DNA of 64,000 nucleotides, taken from Bdellovibrio bacteriovorus W (GTDB lineage: Bacteria > Bdellovibrionota > Bdellovibrionia > Bdellovibrionales > Bdellovibrionaceae). The stretch lies in assembly GCA_000525675.1 (NCBI GenBank), contig CP002190.1, positions 372,001 to 436,000 of the forward strand, read 5' to 3'. How positions within the stretch are numbered: the stretch's first letter is position 1; each line of letters starts with the position of its first letter. The translations under genes and the position numbers were made by a program. Under the pieces are notes generated by a model that saw only the letters and a list, made by a program, of their open reading frames with translations, was not told where the DNA came from and made no database searches. Of the stretch, positions 9,157 to 16,039 are shown in pieces.

Positions 9157-10089
9157 ATGAATTTCTTGGTCTTTTTATTAGCTACATTGGTTTCAGGGGT
9201 TGCGCTTGCAAGGCCTGAGATTATTGTACCAGCACAGATTGAAATTTCACATCGTCCCGTTCTAATGTTAGGGGATGTTGTAGATCTATATGGATTTTCT
9301 GTGAAGGGCCAAGGAATTTTGGATAGTATCGTATTGGTTGAAAATGCCAAGGAGCTATCGATCAGCCAAAAGATTCAATCTTCCGAAATTCTTTCTGTAT
9401 TGCGCCAGGCTCTTAAAGAAAACGAAGACTTGAGATCACTGAATCCGTCTTTGAAAGTTCCTTCGGAAGTAAAAGTGAGTTTTTCTAAAACTCAAATTTC
9501 TGCTCAAGAAGTTGAAAGAAAAATCTTAAATCATTTAAGAACGCGCTGTGGACAGTGTGATTACAGTGTTTCTATCCAAAGTGTGCCTGCTGTGGAGTCT
9601 TTGGATTGGACAATGGATTATAAGCAAGTCAGCGATAAAGGGGGCTTTTTAGTCCCATTGCGTGAAAAGGGCCAAGCCAGCGTTAAATGGATTTCTGGAA
9701 CAATAAAGCTTTCAAAATTAACCCCTGTGGCGAAGAGATTGATCTTACAGGGAGAGCGTTTAACTGACGCTGATATTCAATTTGAAATGAAGGATGTCAC
9801 CTATCAAGAAGCGTCGGATTTAAAAATTGAAGAAATTGCGGGGCAAACAGCCTCTCGTAACCTCTCCCGTGGCAGTCTGATTCAGGTCCGTGACCTGCGC
9901 CGCGAACCAGCAGCTAAAAGAGGTCAAATAGTAAAAGCGCTTTTAGGTGATGAAGGCTTTGAAATTACTCTCAGTATGCAAGCTGAGGATTCTGGGCAAA
10001 TTGGTGATGTCATTAAGCTAAAAAATTTAGAAAACTCTAAAGTATTCTCTGGAACCATTGTTGAAAAAGGTGTGGTTAAGTTGCAATGA
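9157..10089 (+). CDS. flgA: Flagellar P-ring assembly chaperone FlgA
   Basis: Periplasmic chaperone that helps FlgI assemble into the P ring around the rod. The 310 residues begin with a signal peptide (MNFLVFLLATLVSGVALA). The C-terminal half is the SAF/FlgA domain, with RLILQGERLTDADIQF, RNLSRGSLIQVRDL and the family ending GDVIKLKNLENSKVFSGTIV. The N-terminal part is longer than in E. coli FlgA (about 220 residues) and resembles the long delta/epsilon-type FlgA. It sits immediately before its partners flgH and flgI, with an ATGA overlap into flgH. Confidence 0.92.
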   Translation: MNFLVFLLATLVSGVALARPEIIVPAQIEISHRPVLMLGDVVDLYGFSVKGQGILDSIVLVENAKELSISQKIQSSEILSVLRQALKENEDLRSLNPSLKVPSEVKVSFSKTQISAQEVERKILNHLRTRCGQCDYSVSIQSVPAVESLDWTMDYKQVSDKGGFLVPLREKGQASVKWISGTIKLSKLTPVAKRLILQGERLTDADIQFEMKDVTYQEASDLKIEEIAGQTASRNLSRGSLIQVRDLRREPAAKRGQIVKALLGDEGFEITLSMQAEDSGQIGDVIKLKNLENSKVFSGTIVEKGVVKLQ

Positions 10090-10859
10090 AGAATTTGAAA
10101 TTTGTTTTAGTACTTTTAACTATTACGAGCCTCCTCAGCGGTTGTGCGACGATGAATGATTTGATGGCTTCTTTAGAAGGAAGACCGGCAGAGCCATCGT
10201 TAAAAAATATCAAATCAGCACCTCGCTATTCAGATACACAAAACTTGGGTATTCCTACAGATCGCCAATACAAGCGGATGACAAGAAATCGCATGGAAGA
10301 GGAGTCTGATCTTGGTGCCAATGCAGGATCTATGTGGGTGATGGATGGCCAAGGTGCCTATCTTTTTGCGCAAAATAAAATGCGTAAAGAAGGTGATCTC
10401 CTGAATGTGAAGCTTGAAGCTGCAGCGATGAAACAAGTTGAAACCAAAGTGGGCGTGATCAAAAAACTTTTAAAACAGTTGGATGATCAACAGGCGGCTT
10501 TGAATAATTCTTTAGCGGGTGTTGGACGAGATACGACTCGTAATCTTGCTTCAGCAGAAGGGGGAGCTACTCCTGTTGAACCGCAAGCAACAGCTGCCGC
10601 CACTCCTGCGACAGACACTCCTGAGAAGGAAGAAGCGCCTAATGTTGAGAACATTCCAACTCGTCTTGTAGAAAAACTTGCCGATGGAAATTATAGAGTC
10701 AAAGGGCAACAACCCTTCATGATTGGTAAACGAGAATACAAGGTCATTGTTACAGGTCTCATTCGACCTGAAGACTTCAATGATCAAGGAATTTCTTCGG
10801 ATAGATTATTAGATCCACAATACGATGTTGTGAGTATTAGAAAGAGCCGCAATGAATAG
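10086..10859 (+). CDS. flgH: Flagellar L-ring protein FlgH (lipoprotein)
   Basis: Outer-membrane lipoprotein that forms the L ring. The signal peptide ends in lipobox LSGC. The C-terminal segment GKREYKVIVTGLIRPEDFN matches the conserved FlgH end (KVSGIVRPxD type). The middle carries an Ala/Pro/Thr-rich insertion of about 40 residues not usual in E. coli FlgH, where the pre-lipoprotein is about 230 residues against 257 here. Start and stop overlap flgA and flgI, showing tight operon coupling. Confidence 0.9.
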   Translation: MKNLKFVLVLLTITSLLSGCATMNDLMASLEGRPAEPSLKNIKSAPRYSDTQNLGIPTDRQYKRMTRNRMEEESDLGANAGSMWVMDGQGAYLFAQNKMRKEGDLLNVKLEAAAMKQVETKVGVIKKLLKQLDDQQAALNNSLAGVGRDTTRNLASAEGGATPVEPQATAAATPATDTPEKEEAPNVENIPTRLVEKLADGNYRVKGQQPFMIGKREYKVIVTGLIRPEDFNDQGISSDRLLDPQYDVVSIRKSRNE

Positions 10860-11868
10860 AATCATTTCTTTTGGAATCGTACTTATTGCCGTTGTATTTG
10901 CATTTCTTGAAAGTGCAGAAGCCGCGCGCTTAAAAGATATCGCAAGTGTGCGTGGATTCCGCGAAAACCAATTGATTGGTTACGGGATTGTTGTGGGACT
11001 TAAAGGAACAGGTGATGGGAAAAACGAATACATGAGTAAGAGCATGGTTCGTATGTTCGATAAGCTCGGTATGAAATTAGACTCTCCAGAGTTTGCCAGT
11101 AAAAACGTTGCAGCAGTGATTGTCACGGCTTCTATGCCAGCTTTTGGAAAAGCGGGTAATCCGATCGATATCACAGTCAGTGCCGTCGGTGATGCTTCTT
11201 CCCTCGTCGGTGGAACTCTTTTGCAGACTCCGCTTCGCGCTGCAAACGAGCAAGTTTTTGCTGTGGCACAAGGTAATATTGTGATCGGGAGCGATGGAAA
11301 AACACAGCATACAACATCTGGTCGTGTGCCAAATGGAGCTATTATCGAGAGAGATATGTCAGCCGATTTTTCTTCGCGGCAGATGTACCGGTTGACTCTC
11401 ATTAACCCTGATTTCACGACGGCAGCTCGCAGTGTTCTTACTATTAACAAAGAGCTTGGCGGTCACTATGCGACGGCTAAGGATGCAGGTACAATTGATA
11501 TTATCACTCCGTTTGCCTATGAAAATCGCGGAGTCGAATTGCTTGCGACGATTGAATCTATTGAGATCAATCCAGATATGAAAGCGCGAGTGGTGGTGAA
11601 TGAAAAGACAGGAACCATCGTGATCGGCGACAAAGTCAAAATTTCCAAAGTCGCCATTTCTCATGGTGGTCTTTCTGTTAAAGTGGGTGACGGTAAAAAG
11701 GGCTCAGCTGTTACGGAAGAAAAAATTGCTGTGCTCGATACAGGTGTCAATGTAGGCGAGCTCGTCCAAGCTTTGAACAAGTTGGGTGTCACGCCTAAAG
11801 ACCTGATAACTATACTTCAGTCCATTAAATCAGCTGGAGCTTTGCACGGGGAACTCGAAGTATTATGA
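10852..11868 (+). CDS. flgI: Flagellar P-ring protein FlgI
   Basis: Periplasmic P-ring subunit. A signal peptide (about 24 residues, ending ESAEA) precedes the canonical start ARLKDIASVRGFRENQLIGYG. Other family stretches are GDGKNEYMSKSMVRM, TASMPAFGKAGNPIDITVSA and the C-terminal LNKLGVTPKDLITILQSIKSAGALHGELEV. The 338 residues are slightly under the usual 345-370. It is the last protein-coding gene before an unusual 636-bp structured gap, so the transcript probably continues into that gap. Confidence 0.97.
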   Translation: MNRIISFGIVLIAVVFAFLESAEAARLKDIASVRGFRENQLIGYGIVVGLKGTGDGKNEYMSKSMVRMFDKLGMKLDSPEFASKNVAAVIVTASMPAFGKAGNPIDITVSAVGDASSLVGGTLLQTPLRAANEQVFAVAQGNIVIGSDGKTQHTTSGRVPNGAIIERDMSADFSSRQMYRLTLINPDFTTAARSVLTINKELGGHYATAKDAGTIDIITPFAYENRGVELLATIESIEINPDMKARVVVNEKTGTIVIGDKVKISKVAISHGGLSVKVGDGKKGSAVTEEKIAVLDTGVNVGELVQALNKLGVTPKDLITILQSIKSAGALHGELEVL

Positions 11869-11883
11869 AAATTGTGTTTCAGA

Positions 11884-12118
11884 ATGACACAATGTTTACT
11901 AGAATATTATTAGTATCCAACACATGGATGTGCTGGGTACGCGGGGAGGGTGAGGAAGAGATCGCGAACCATGGATGGTCAAGAGTCAAAAGTTTCTCGC
12001 AGGAAACAGGAGCAAAAGGTCAGCGGACACCAAGGATTGGTGGACAGAAGCCGAAGCTACACTCTAAGAATCAAGTGCAGGATGCACATGATTCTCCGAC
12101 TCAACTCCCCTTTTTTTA
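11884..12118 (+). ncRNA. Candidate CsrA-sequestering RNA (CsrB/RsmZ-like)
   Basis: Not a coding stretch. Ten GGA triplets occur between 11926 and 12082. Four sit in apical loops: CACA-TGGA-TGTG (11921-11932), ACCA-TGGA-TGGT (11968-11979), CACCA-AGGAT-TGGTG (12028-12042) and GTGC-AGGAT-GCAC (12075-12087). The last is extended by AGAATCA/TGATTCT (12067-12095). Others lie in unpaired A-rich stretches (for example AGGAAACAGGAG at 12001-12012). It ends in CCCCTTTTTTT (12107-12117), and GGGGAG at 11943-11948 could pair with CTCCCC just before the T-run. CsrA is known to bind GGA in hairpin loops. A weak sigma-70-like pair (ATGACA at 11884, TATTAT at 11905, spacing 15) would start RNA near 11917; alternatively it is processed from the flgI mRNA. 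csrA and fliW are encoded about 5 kb downstream. The function is inferred. Confidence 0.6.
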
Positions 12119-12355
12119 AAACCCATTTGGAAACCCCATCTGCTTTGTTGGTCGTGCCAAGGGCTCCTGCCCTTGTCCCTTCGGGCTGCGCGCAAAAAGA
12201 GCATCATGCTCTTTTTGTCGTCGGCGTACTGTAAGTACGCTTTCCTCCTCCCGCCGCACATCTGGGATTTCCAAATGAGTTTTAAATCTTTCAAGCGATG
12301 CATGGGTGGCTTTTCTCGCCGCGCATCTGTGGCTTTTAAAATGATTTTTCTAGTT
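12118..12355. repeat. Composite palindromic element, copy A (flgI-flgJ gap)
   Basis: Outer arms AAAACCCATTTGGAAACCCC (from 12118) and the near-complement ending at 12283 enclose three hairpins: GGGC-TCCT-GCCC (12161-12172), a 25-bp palindrome with 12-bp arms around 12205, and GCGTACT-GTA-AGTACGC (12224-12240). The right-hand motif CCGCCGCaCATCTG recurs at about 12316-12330 (TCGCCGCGCATCTGTGGC), which suggests a second degenerate unit. The motif is shared with copy C near 58485. No protein-like reading is credible. Confidence 0.65.
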
Positions 12356-12504
12356 AAGAATCTTCTCCTTGTTGCTATTACCCATTCAAAAATATTGTTC
12401 TCTGGTAAAATTTTTGAAGCCAAGTTTTTAATGAAGTCATTTATGAAGTTTTGTGTTAGCCCCCTTTCTTTAAATGCGTTTGTGGTGCCTGTAGGGGGGA
12501 CTCT
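12356..12504. other. Unassigned gap before flgJ
   Basis: About 150 bases between the palindromic element and flgJ. A weak inverted repeat (TCAAAAAT ... ATTTTTGA, 12386-12417) is visible. No recognisable promoter was found. The purine-rich AGGGGGGA just before the flgJ ATG is its ribosome-binding site. Confidence 0.4.
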
Positions 12505-13215
12505 ATGAGTGATGTGGGTGGTTCATCGGGGGCGGGAAAGTTTAAGCCTCTGGATAGTACATTCATGCGTCAGCCGCAGCAGAAATCTCCGGAGCAAAAG
12601 CTGCGTGATGTTTCTGAAATGTATGAGAAACATTTTTTGCGCGAAATGATGAAAGCTATGCGCTCTACGGTGCATGAAAGTGGATTCATTAAATCAAATC
12701 ATGCAGAAAAAATTTTCAGAGACCAGTTAGATGATCAGTACGTTGAAAAATGGAATGATCGCGGAGGCATTGGACTCTCTGGAATGATCTTCGAACAGCT
12801 TGTTGAAAAGTTCGGTGCGCAGTTGGGTATGAAAGCCCCGATGCATAAACCTCAAGGCCCATTGCCACTCGACGAGAAAAGTAATTTCAGACCGACAGGT
12901 TTTCAACACCCAGGGAAGAAAGAATCGCTTTCGTATAAGTTTGATATCCCGGAAAAAATTTCACTCGAAGAGTCTTCGGTGAAGAACCCTTGGGATGGGG
13001 TTTTGCTAGGAACCAAGTCCCTAGCGGATTCCCAGACAGCCCTTGAGATCCAACACGACAATGGTCTAAGAAGCCAGATGGTGTTTAAAGGGGGAGTGTC
13101 TAAAGTTTCGACAGGGGAACGATTGCAAGCTGGCGAGACTCTTGGCTTTTTAAGTCCTGAAGCGAAAATGCTGTATTGGACTGTAGAACCTAGACCAGAA
13201 ACTGCCTCAGAATGA
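12505..13215 (+). CDS. flgJ: FlgJ-like rod-binding protein with a degenerate LytM-like C-terminus
   Basis: The N-terminal half (about residues 25-110) is the rod-binding domain of FlgJ (LRDVSEMYEKHFLREMMKAMR, EKIFRDQLDDQYVEKW), a rod cap or scaffold. Instead of the C-terminal muramidase of E. coli FlgJ, residues about 150-230 look like an M23/LytM peptidase fold (NPWDGVLLG, ALEIQHDNGLRSQMVF, VSTGERLQAGETLGFLS). The metal-binding HxH end is replaced by LYWTVEP. It is therefore probably a non-catalytic wall-binding domain (inference from motifs). Its position between flgI and flgM supports the flagellar role. Confidence 0.83.
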   Translation: MSDVGGSSGAGKFKPLDSTFMRQPQQKSPEQKLRDVSEMYEKHFLREMMKAMRSTVHESGFIKSNHAEKIFRDQLDDQYVEKWNDRGGIGLSGMIFEQLVEKFGAQLGMKAPMHKPQGPLPLDEKSNFRPTGFQHPGKKESLSYKFDIPEKISLEESSVKNPWDGVLLGTKSLADSQTALEIQHDNGLRSQMVFKGGVSKVSTGERLQAGETLGFLSPEAKMLYWTVEPRPETASE

Positions 13216-13293
13216 TTTGGTGTAAATGTCTCAATATGGTATTATTGGAAATAGTAGAGTGTGCTTTAGCACTCTGAAAGATGGAGGATCGCA

Positions 13294-13626
13294 ATGAAGA
13301 TCACGCACAATAAAATCGGACAAAATTTGAATCTTTCTGATTCTGCAAGAGCCGATAAAGCCGACGGCATTAAAAACAAAGCCACGGGTGCGATGGACAA
13401 AGCGCAAGCAGATGCATTGTCTTCTTCATCATTAGGGGATGCAACTCGTGTTGAGTTATCTCCGAAAGCTCAAGAGGCGAAAAGAATTAAAGAGCTTGCA
13501 ACAGCAGCTCCAGATGTTGACGAAGCCAAAGTCGCAAAGTTTCGTAAGTTGATCGACGAGGGCAAGTATAACATCGACGCCAAAGCAATCGCTGACAGAA
13601 TGGTCGACGATCATTTGGAATTCTAA
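13294..13626 (+). CDS. flgM: Anti-sigma-28 factor FlgM
   Basis: Small (110 residues) anti-sigma factor that binds FliA (sigma-28) and is exported once the hook is complete, releasing late gene expression. Evidence is the small size, charged unstructured N-terminus and C-terminal family pattern (DEAKVAKFRKLIDEGKYNIDAKAIADRMV), where FlgM contacts sigma-28. It sits between flgJ and flgN, the usual neighbourhood. It has a good GGAGG site. A short inverted repeat AGAGTG/CACTCT (about 13255-13277) lies in its leader. Confidence 0.92.
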   Translation: MKITHNKIGQNLNLSDSARADKADGIKNKATGAMDKAQADALSSSSLGDATRVELSPKAQEAKRIKELATAAPDVDEAKVAKFRKLIDEGKYNIDAKAIADRMVDDHLEF

Positions 13627-13713
13627 TTATCTCTTCGGCTTTATGATGAAGACGAAGTTTTAATTTTTTAACTCGCCAAAGCAGAATGCAACGGCGGCAT
13701 CAAGGATGATGAA

Positions 13714-14232
13714 ATGGACGCAACAGTTGATAGAGCGTTTCAAAAGTTAGAAGCAAATCTTGACGAACTTACAAAAATCTATCGTTCACTTCTAGATATC
13801 GTTCGCAAAGAAAAAGAAATTCTAATCAATGCAGATCGCGAAGCGTTGGATGAAAGCAATAAGTTAAAAGAAGACTTGTTGTTTAAATTAAGAACGCAAG
13901 ACTCTCTGAGAGCACGCTATGCATTTGACCTAGCAAACCTGATTGGTGCAGATACCGAAAATCCAAGACTTCTAGAGCTTGCACAAAAACTTGCAGGCAC
14001 AAAAGCCGCTGATCGCCTTCGCAATCAGCACGCAGCTTTAGATATCTTGATCAAACGTATCACAACACTTAATCAGGAAAACGAAGAGTACGCGAAATCT
14101 GCATTGAGCACTTTGAATGGCGCTCTTACAGATATCAAAGACACTCTTTCTGGTAAAAAAACTTACGGCGGAAAAGGCCAATACAAAACCGGACCACAAG
14201 TAGCCGGCAACTTCGTAAGCAAAGAGGCCTAG
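13714..14232 (+). CDS. flgN: FlgN-like flagellar export chaperone
   Basis: Probable cytosolic chaperone for the hook-associated proteins FlgK and FlgL. The 172-residue, helix-rich protein has the FlgN pattern (FQKLEANLDELTKIYRSLLDIVRKEKEIL, then a second long helix with LIKRITTLNQENEEYAKSAL). Position between flgM and flgK is the classical flgMNKL order. The AAGGA seven bases before the ATG fixes the start. Its stop codon lies inside the left arm of a 102-bp palindrome. Confidence 0.85.
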   Translation: MDATVDRAFQKLEANLDELTKIYRSLLDIVRKEKEILINADREALDESNKLKEDLLFKLRTQDSLRARYAFDLANLIGADTENPRLLELAQKLAGTKAADRLRNQHAALDILIKRITTLNQENEEYAKSALSTLNGALTDIKDTLSGKKTYGGKGQYKTGPQVAGNFVSKEA

Positions 14233-14330
14233 CGCTGGATCTTGCTTTTCCCCTGCGTTGCCGCCGTCTCGGCGTATTACAATACGCCTTCGCCGACAGC
14301 GCCTTGTGGAAAAACAAGCTTCAGCACTAG
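14229..14330. repeat. 102-bp symmetric palindrome, copy B (after flgN)
   Basis: The arms CTAGCGCTG...CTTGCTTTTCC (14229-14251) and GGAAAAACAAG...CAGCACTAG (14308-14330) are inverted around a perfect core GGCGTATTACAATACGCC (14271-14288). Core and outer arms share the same centre (14279.5). The left arm includes the flgN TAG. It may act as a terminator-like or mRNA-stabilising hairpin, or be a mobile REP/MITE-type unit. Confidence 0.7.
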
Positions 14331-14619
14331 GAACAAGTACTGGGGCAAACGGAAGAAAGCCATAGAAAGTAAGTAAGAGTACGAACGAAGCAACTTCGGC
14401 ATAACCTCGAAAGCAGTAAAATGCTGAGGAAAGAAGAAACACAGGAAGTGTTTTAAACGAACGAAGGAAAGGATGCCAGAGCTTGATACTGTTACCTAGT
14501 AAGTCCCGCTGCGAGTTCCGCAGCAGCGTCTCCCAAAGGGAGAGCGTCAGCGAGGACTGTCCGAGCATAAGGGGCTTACTAGGTAACAGTATCAAGATCG
14601 GGTTCCGACAGGAGACAGG
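14331..14619 (+). promoter_or_regulatory. Highly structured flgK leader with GGA hairpin and branched fold
   Basis: Successive hairpins are visible: CGAAG-CAA-CTTCG (about 14386-14398), CCTC/GAGG with inner AGCA/TGCT (about 14405-14429), AAACAC-AGGAA-GTGTTT (14437-14453), and a 22-bp perfect stem (14482-14503 with 14575-14596). That stem encloses GCTGCG/CGCAGC, TCTCCC/GGGAGA and GGAC/GTCC-like branches. TCGG-GTT-CCGA (14598-14608) follows, then the Shine-Dalgarno GGAG and ACAGGATG overlapping the start codon. The GGA loop and the start-site ACAGGA are CsrA-type sites. I found no promoter consensus here. Confidence 0.55.
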
Positions 14620-16026
14620 ATGTCTAAGATTTCGGCAATGATGGACACAGGTAAACGCTCTCTGATGAATTCTCAGACGGCGCTTCAAACTGTCGGTCAT
14701 AACATCGCCAATAAGACAACAGAAGGCTTCTCTCGCCAACGTGTGGAGCTGACGACCAATCAGCCGATCGGAGAAGGGAATCTTCAGATCGGAATGGGCG
14801 CGCGCGCTAGTGTCGTTACACGTGTTAATAATCCTTGGTTAGAAAAACAAATCCAAAAAGAAGGTACGAGCATGGGATTTCAAGATGCTCGTACAGACGC
14901 TTTGTCTCGCGTTGAGCAAGTATATAACGAACAGTCGAATAAAGGTCTAAACCAGTATCTGACTGATTTTTTCAATTCTTTTAGAGAGCTTTCAAATAAT
15001 CCAGAGAGTTTGGCCTCTCGAACAATGGTGCGTGAAGCGGGCTTTGCGCTGACAAAGGATTTCTCAAGAGTTGTTGGGCAACTTAAAGACGTGCAAGAAG
15101 ATCTTGATGGTCAGTTGATTACAACAGTTGACGAGATCAACCAGCTTTCAAAAGAAATTGCGTCTTTGAATGAAAAAATTCAAATGATTGAAGTCCAAAA
15201 TACTCCAGCCAACGATGAGCGTGATCGCCGTGATCTTTTGTTAAAAAAGATGGGTGAGAAAATTGATATCACCTGGGCTGAGGGAAAAGATGGCATGGTG
15301 ACGGTCACTGCGGGAAGAACTGGGATTCTAGTCTCTGGCAGTGGATCTAGCGAATTGAAAACTCAAGCCTCCGCTGAAAGAGATCGCGTGGAGGTTTATT
15401 TTGTAGGAACAGGATCGCCTGCGAACATCACAAAGCAAATCAGTGGTGGGCGTATTGGTGGCATTTTGGAAGTGCGTGATCAGATCGTAGAGGATTTATT
15501 ATCTCATGTAGATAAGATGGCCTACACGGTTGCTACAGAAGTAAATAAAGCCCACATCGAGGGGTATGATAAGTCCGGTCGTCCTGGTGTTCTATTCTTT
15601 GAAATGCCAGAAAATGTTAAAGGTGCCGCTGGGCAAATTTCTCTTAATAAAACTATTTTCAATGATGTCAGTCGTATTTCAGCAGCATCTCGCCCAGGGG
15701 CGGCTGGGGACAATACTGTTGCCAACGTTATCTCTTCTTTGCAGTATCGTGAAGTCATGGATGGTGGCACTGCTACTTTAGATGATTACTATAATACGCA
15801 AGTGGGGCAAATCGGAGCGATTGCTCAAAGAGCTGTGAAGTCACAGGAGTCACAGAAAAACGTAATGAGTCAATTGACGAACATTCGTGAAAGCATCAGT
15901 GGCGTGTCTTTAGATGAAGAGACAACGAAGATGATTGAATTTCAAAAAATGTATGATGCCTCAGCTCGGCTTATCAGAACAGCCGACGAAATGTTTGATA
16001 CAGTTCTAAACATTAAGAGACTGTAG
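14620..16026 (+). CDS. flgK: Flagellar hook-associated protein 1 (FlgK)
   Basis: First junction protein between hook and filament. The 468 residues carry the axial-family N-terminus (LMNSQTALQTVGHNIANKTTEGFSRQRVE) and C-terminal coiled coil (SLDEETTKMIEFQKMYDASARLIRTADEMFDTVLNI), which form the D0/D1 zones. The variable middle is short compared with E. coli FlgK (547 residues). A strong GGAG site stands five bases before the ATG. flgL follows after 13 bp. Confidence 0.96.
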   Translation: MSKISAMMDTGKRSLMNSQTALQTVGHNIANKTTEGFSRQRVELTTNQPIGEGNLQIGMGARASVVTRVNNPWLEKQIQKEGTSMGFQDARTDALSRVEQVYNEQSNKGLNQYLTDFFNSFRELSNNPESLASRTMVREAGFALTKDFSRVVGQLKDVQEDLDGQLITTVDEINQLSKEIASLNEKIQMIEVQNTPANDERDRRDLLLKKMGEKIDITWAEGKDGMVTVTAGRTGILVSGSGSSELKTQASAERDRVEVYFVGTGSPANITKQISGGRIGGILEVRDQIVEDLLSHVDKMAYTVATEVNKAHIEGYDKSGRPGVLFFEMPENVKGAAGQISLNKTIFNDVSRISAASRPGAAGDNTVANVISSLQYREVMDGGTATLDDYYNTQVGQIGAIAQRAVKSQESQKNVMSQLTNIRESISGVSLDEETTKMIEFQKMYDASARLIRTADEMFDTVLNIKRL

Positions 16027-16039
16027 GGTGGAAGAGTAA

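Noticed and set aside
12064-12423. 119-codon minus-strand and 111-codon plus-strand frames in the flgI-flgJ gap
   Set aside because: They coincide with palindromes and repeated motifs, overlap each other on opposite strands and show no domain or ribosome-binding site.
14482-14596. Cloverleaf-like fold considered as a tRNA or tmRNA
   Set aside because: The closing stem is 22 bp, there is no T-arm GTTCRA consensus, no CCA end and no plausible anticodon loop.
14038-14739. A 233-codon minus-strand open frame over flgN, its palindrome and flgK
   Set aside because: It runs antisense through two clear flagellar genes and the structured gap, lacks a credible start site, and its residue pattern is that of a shadow frame.
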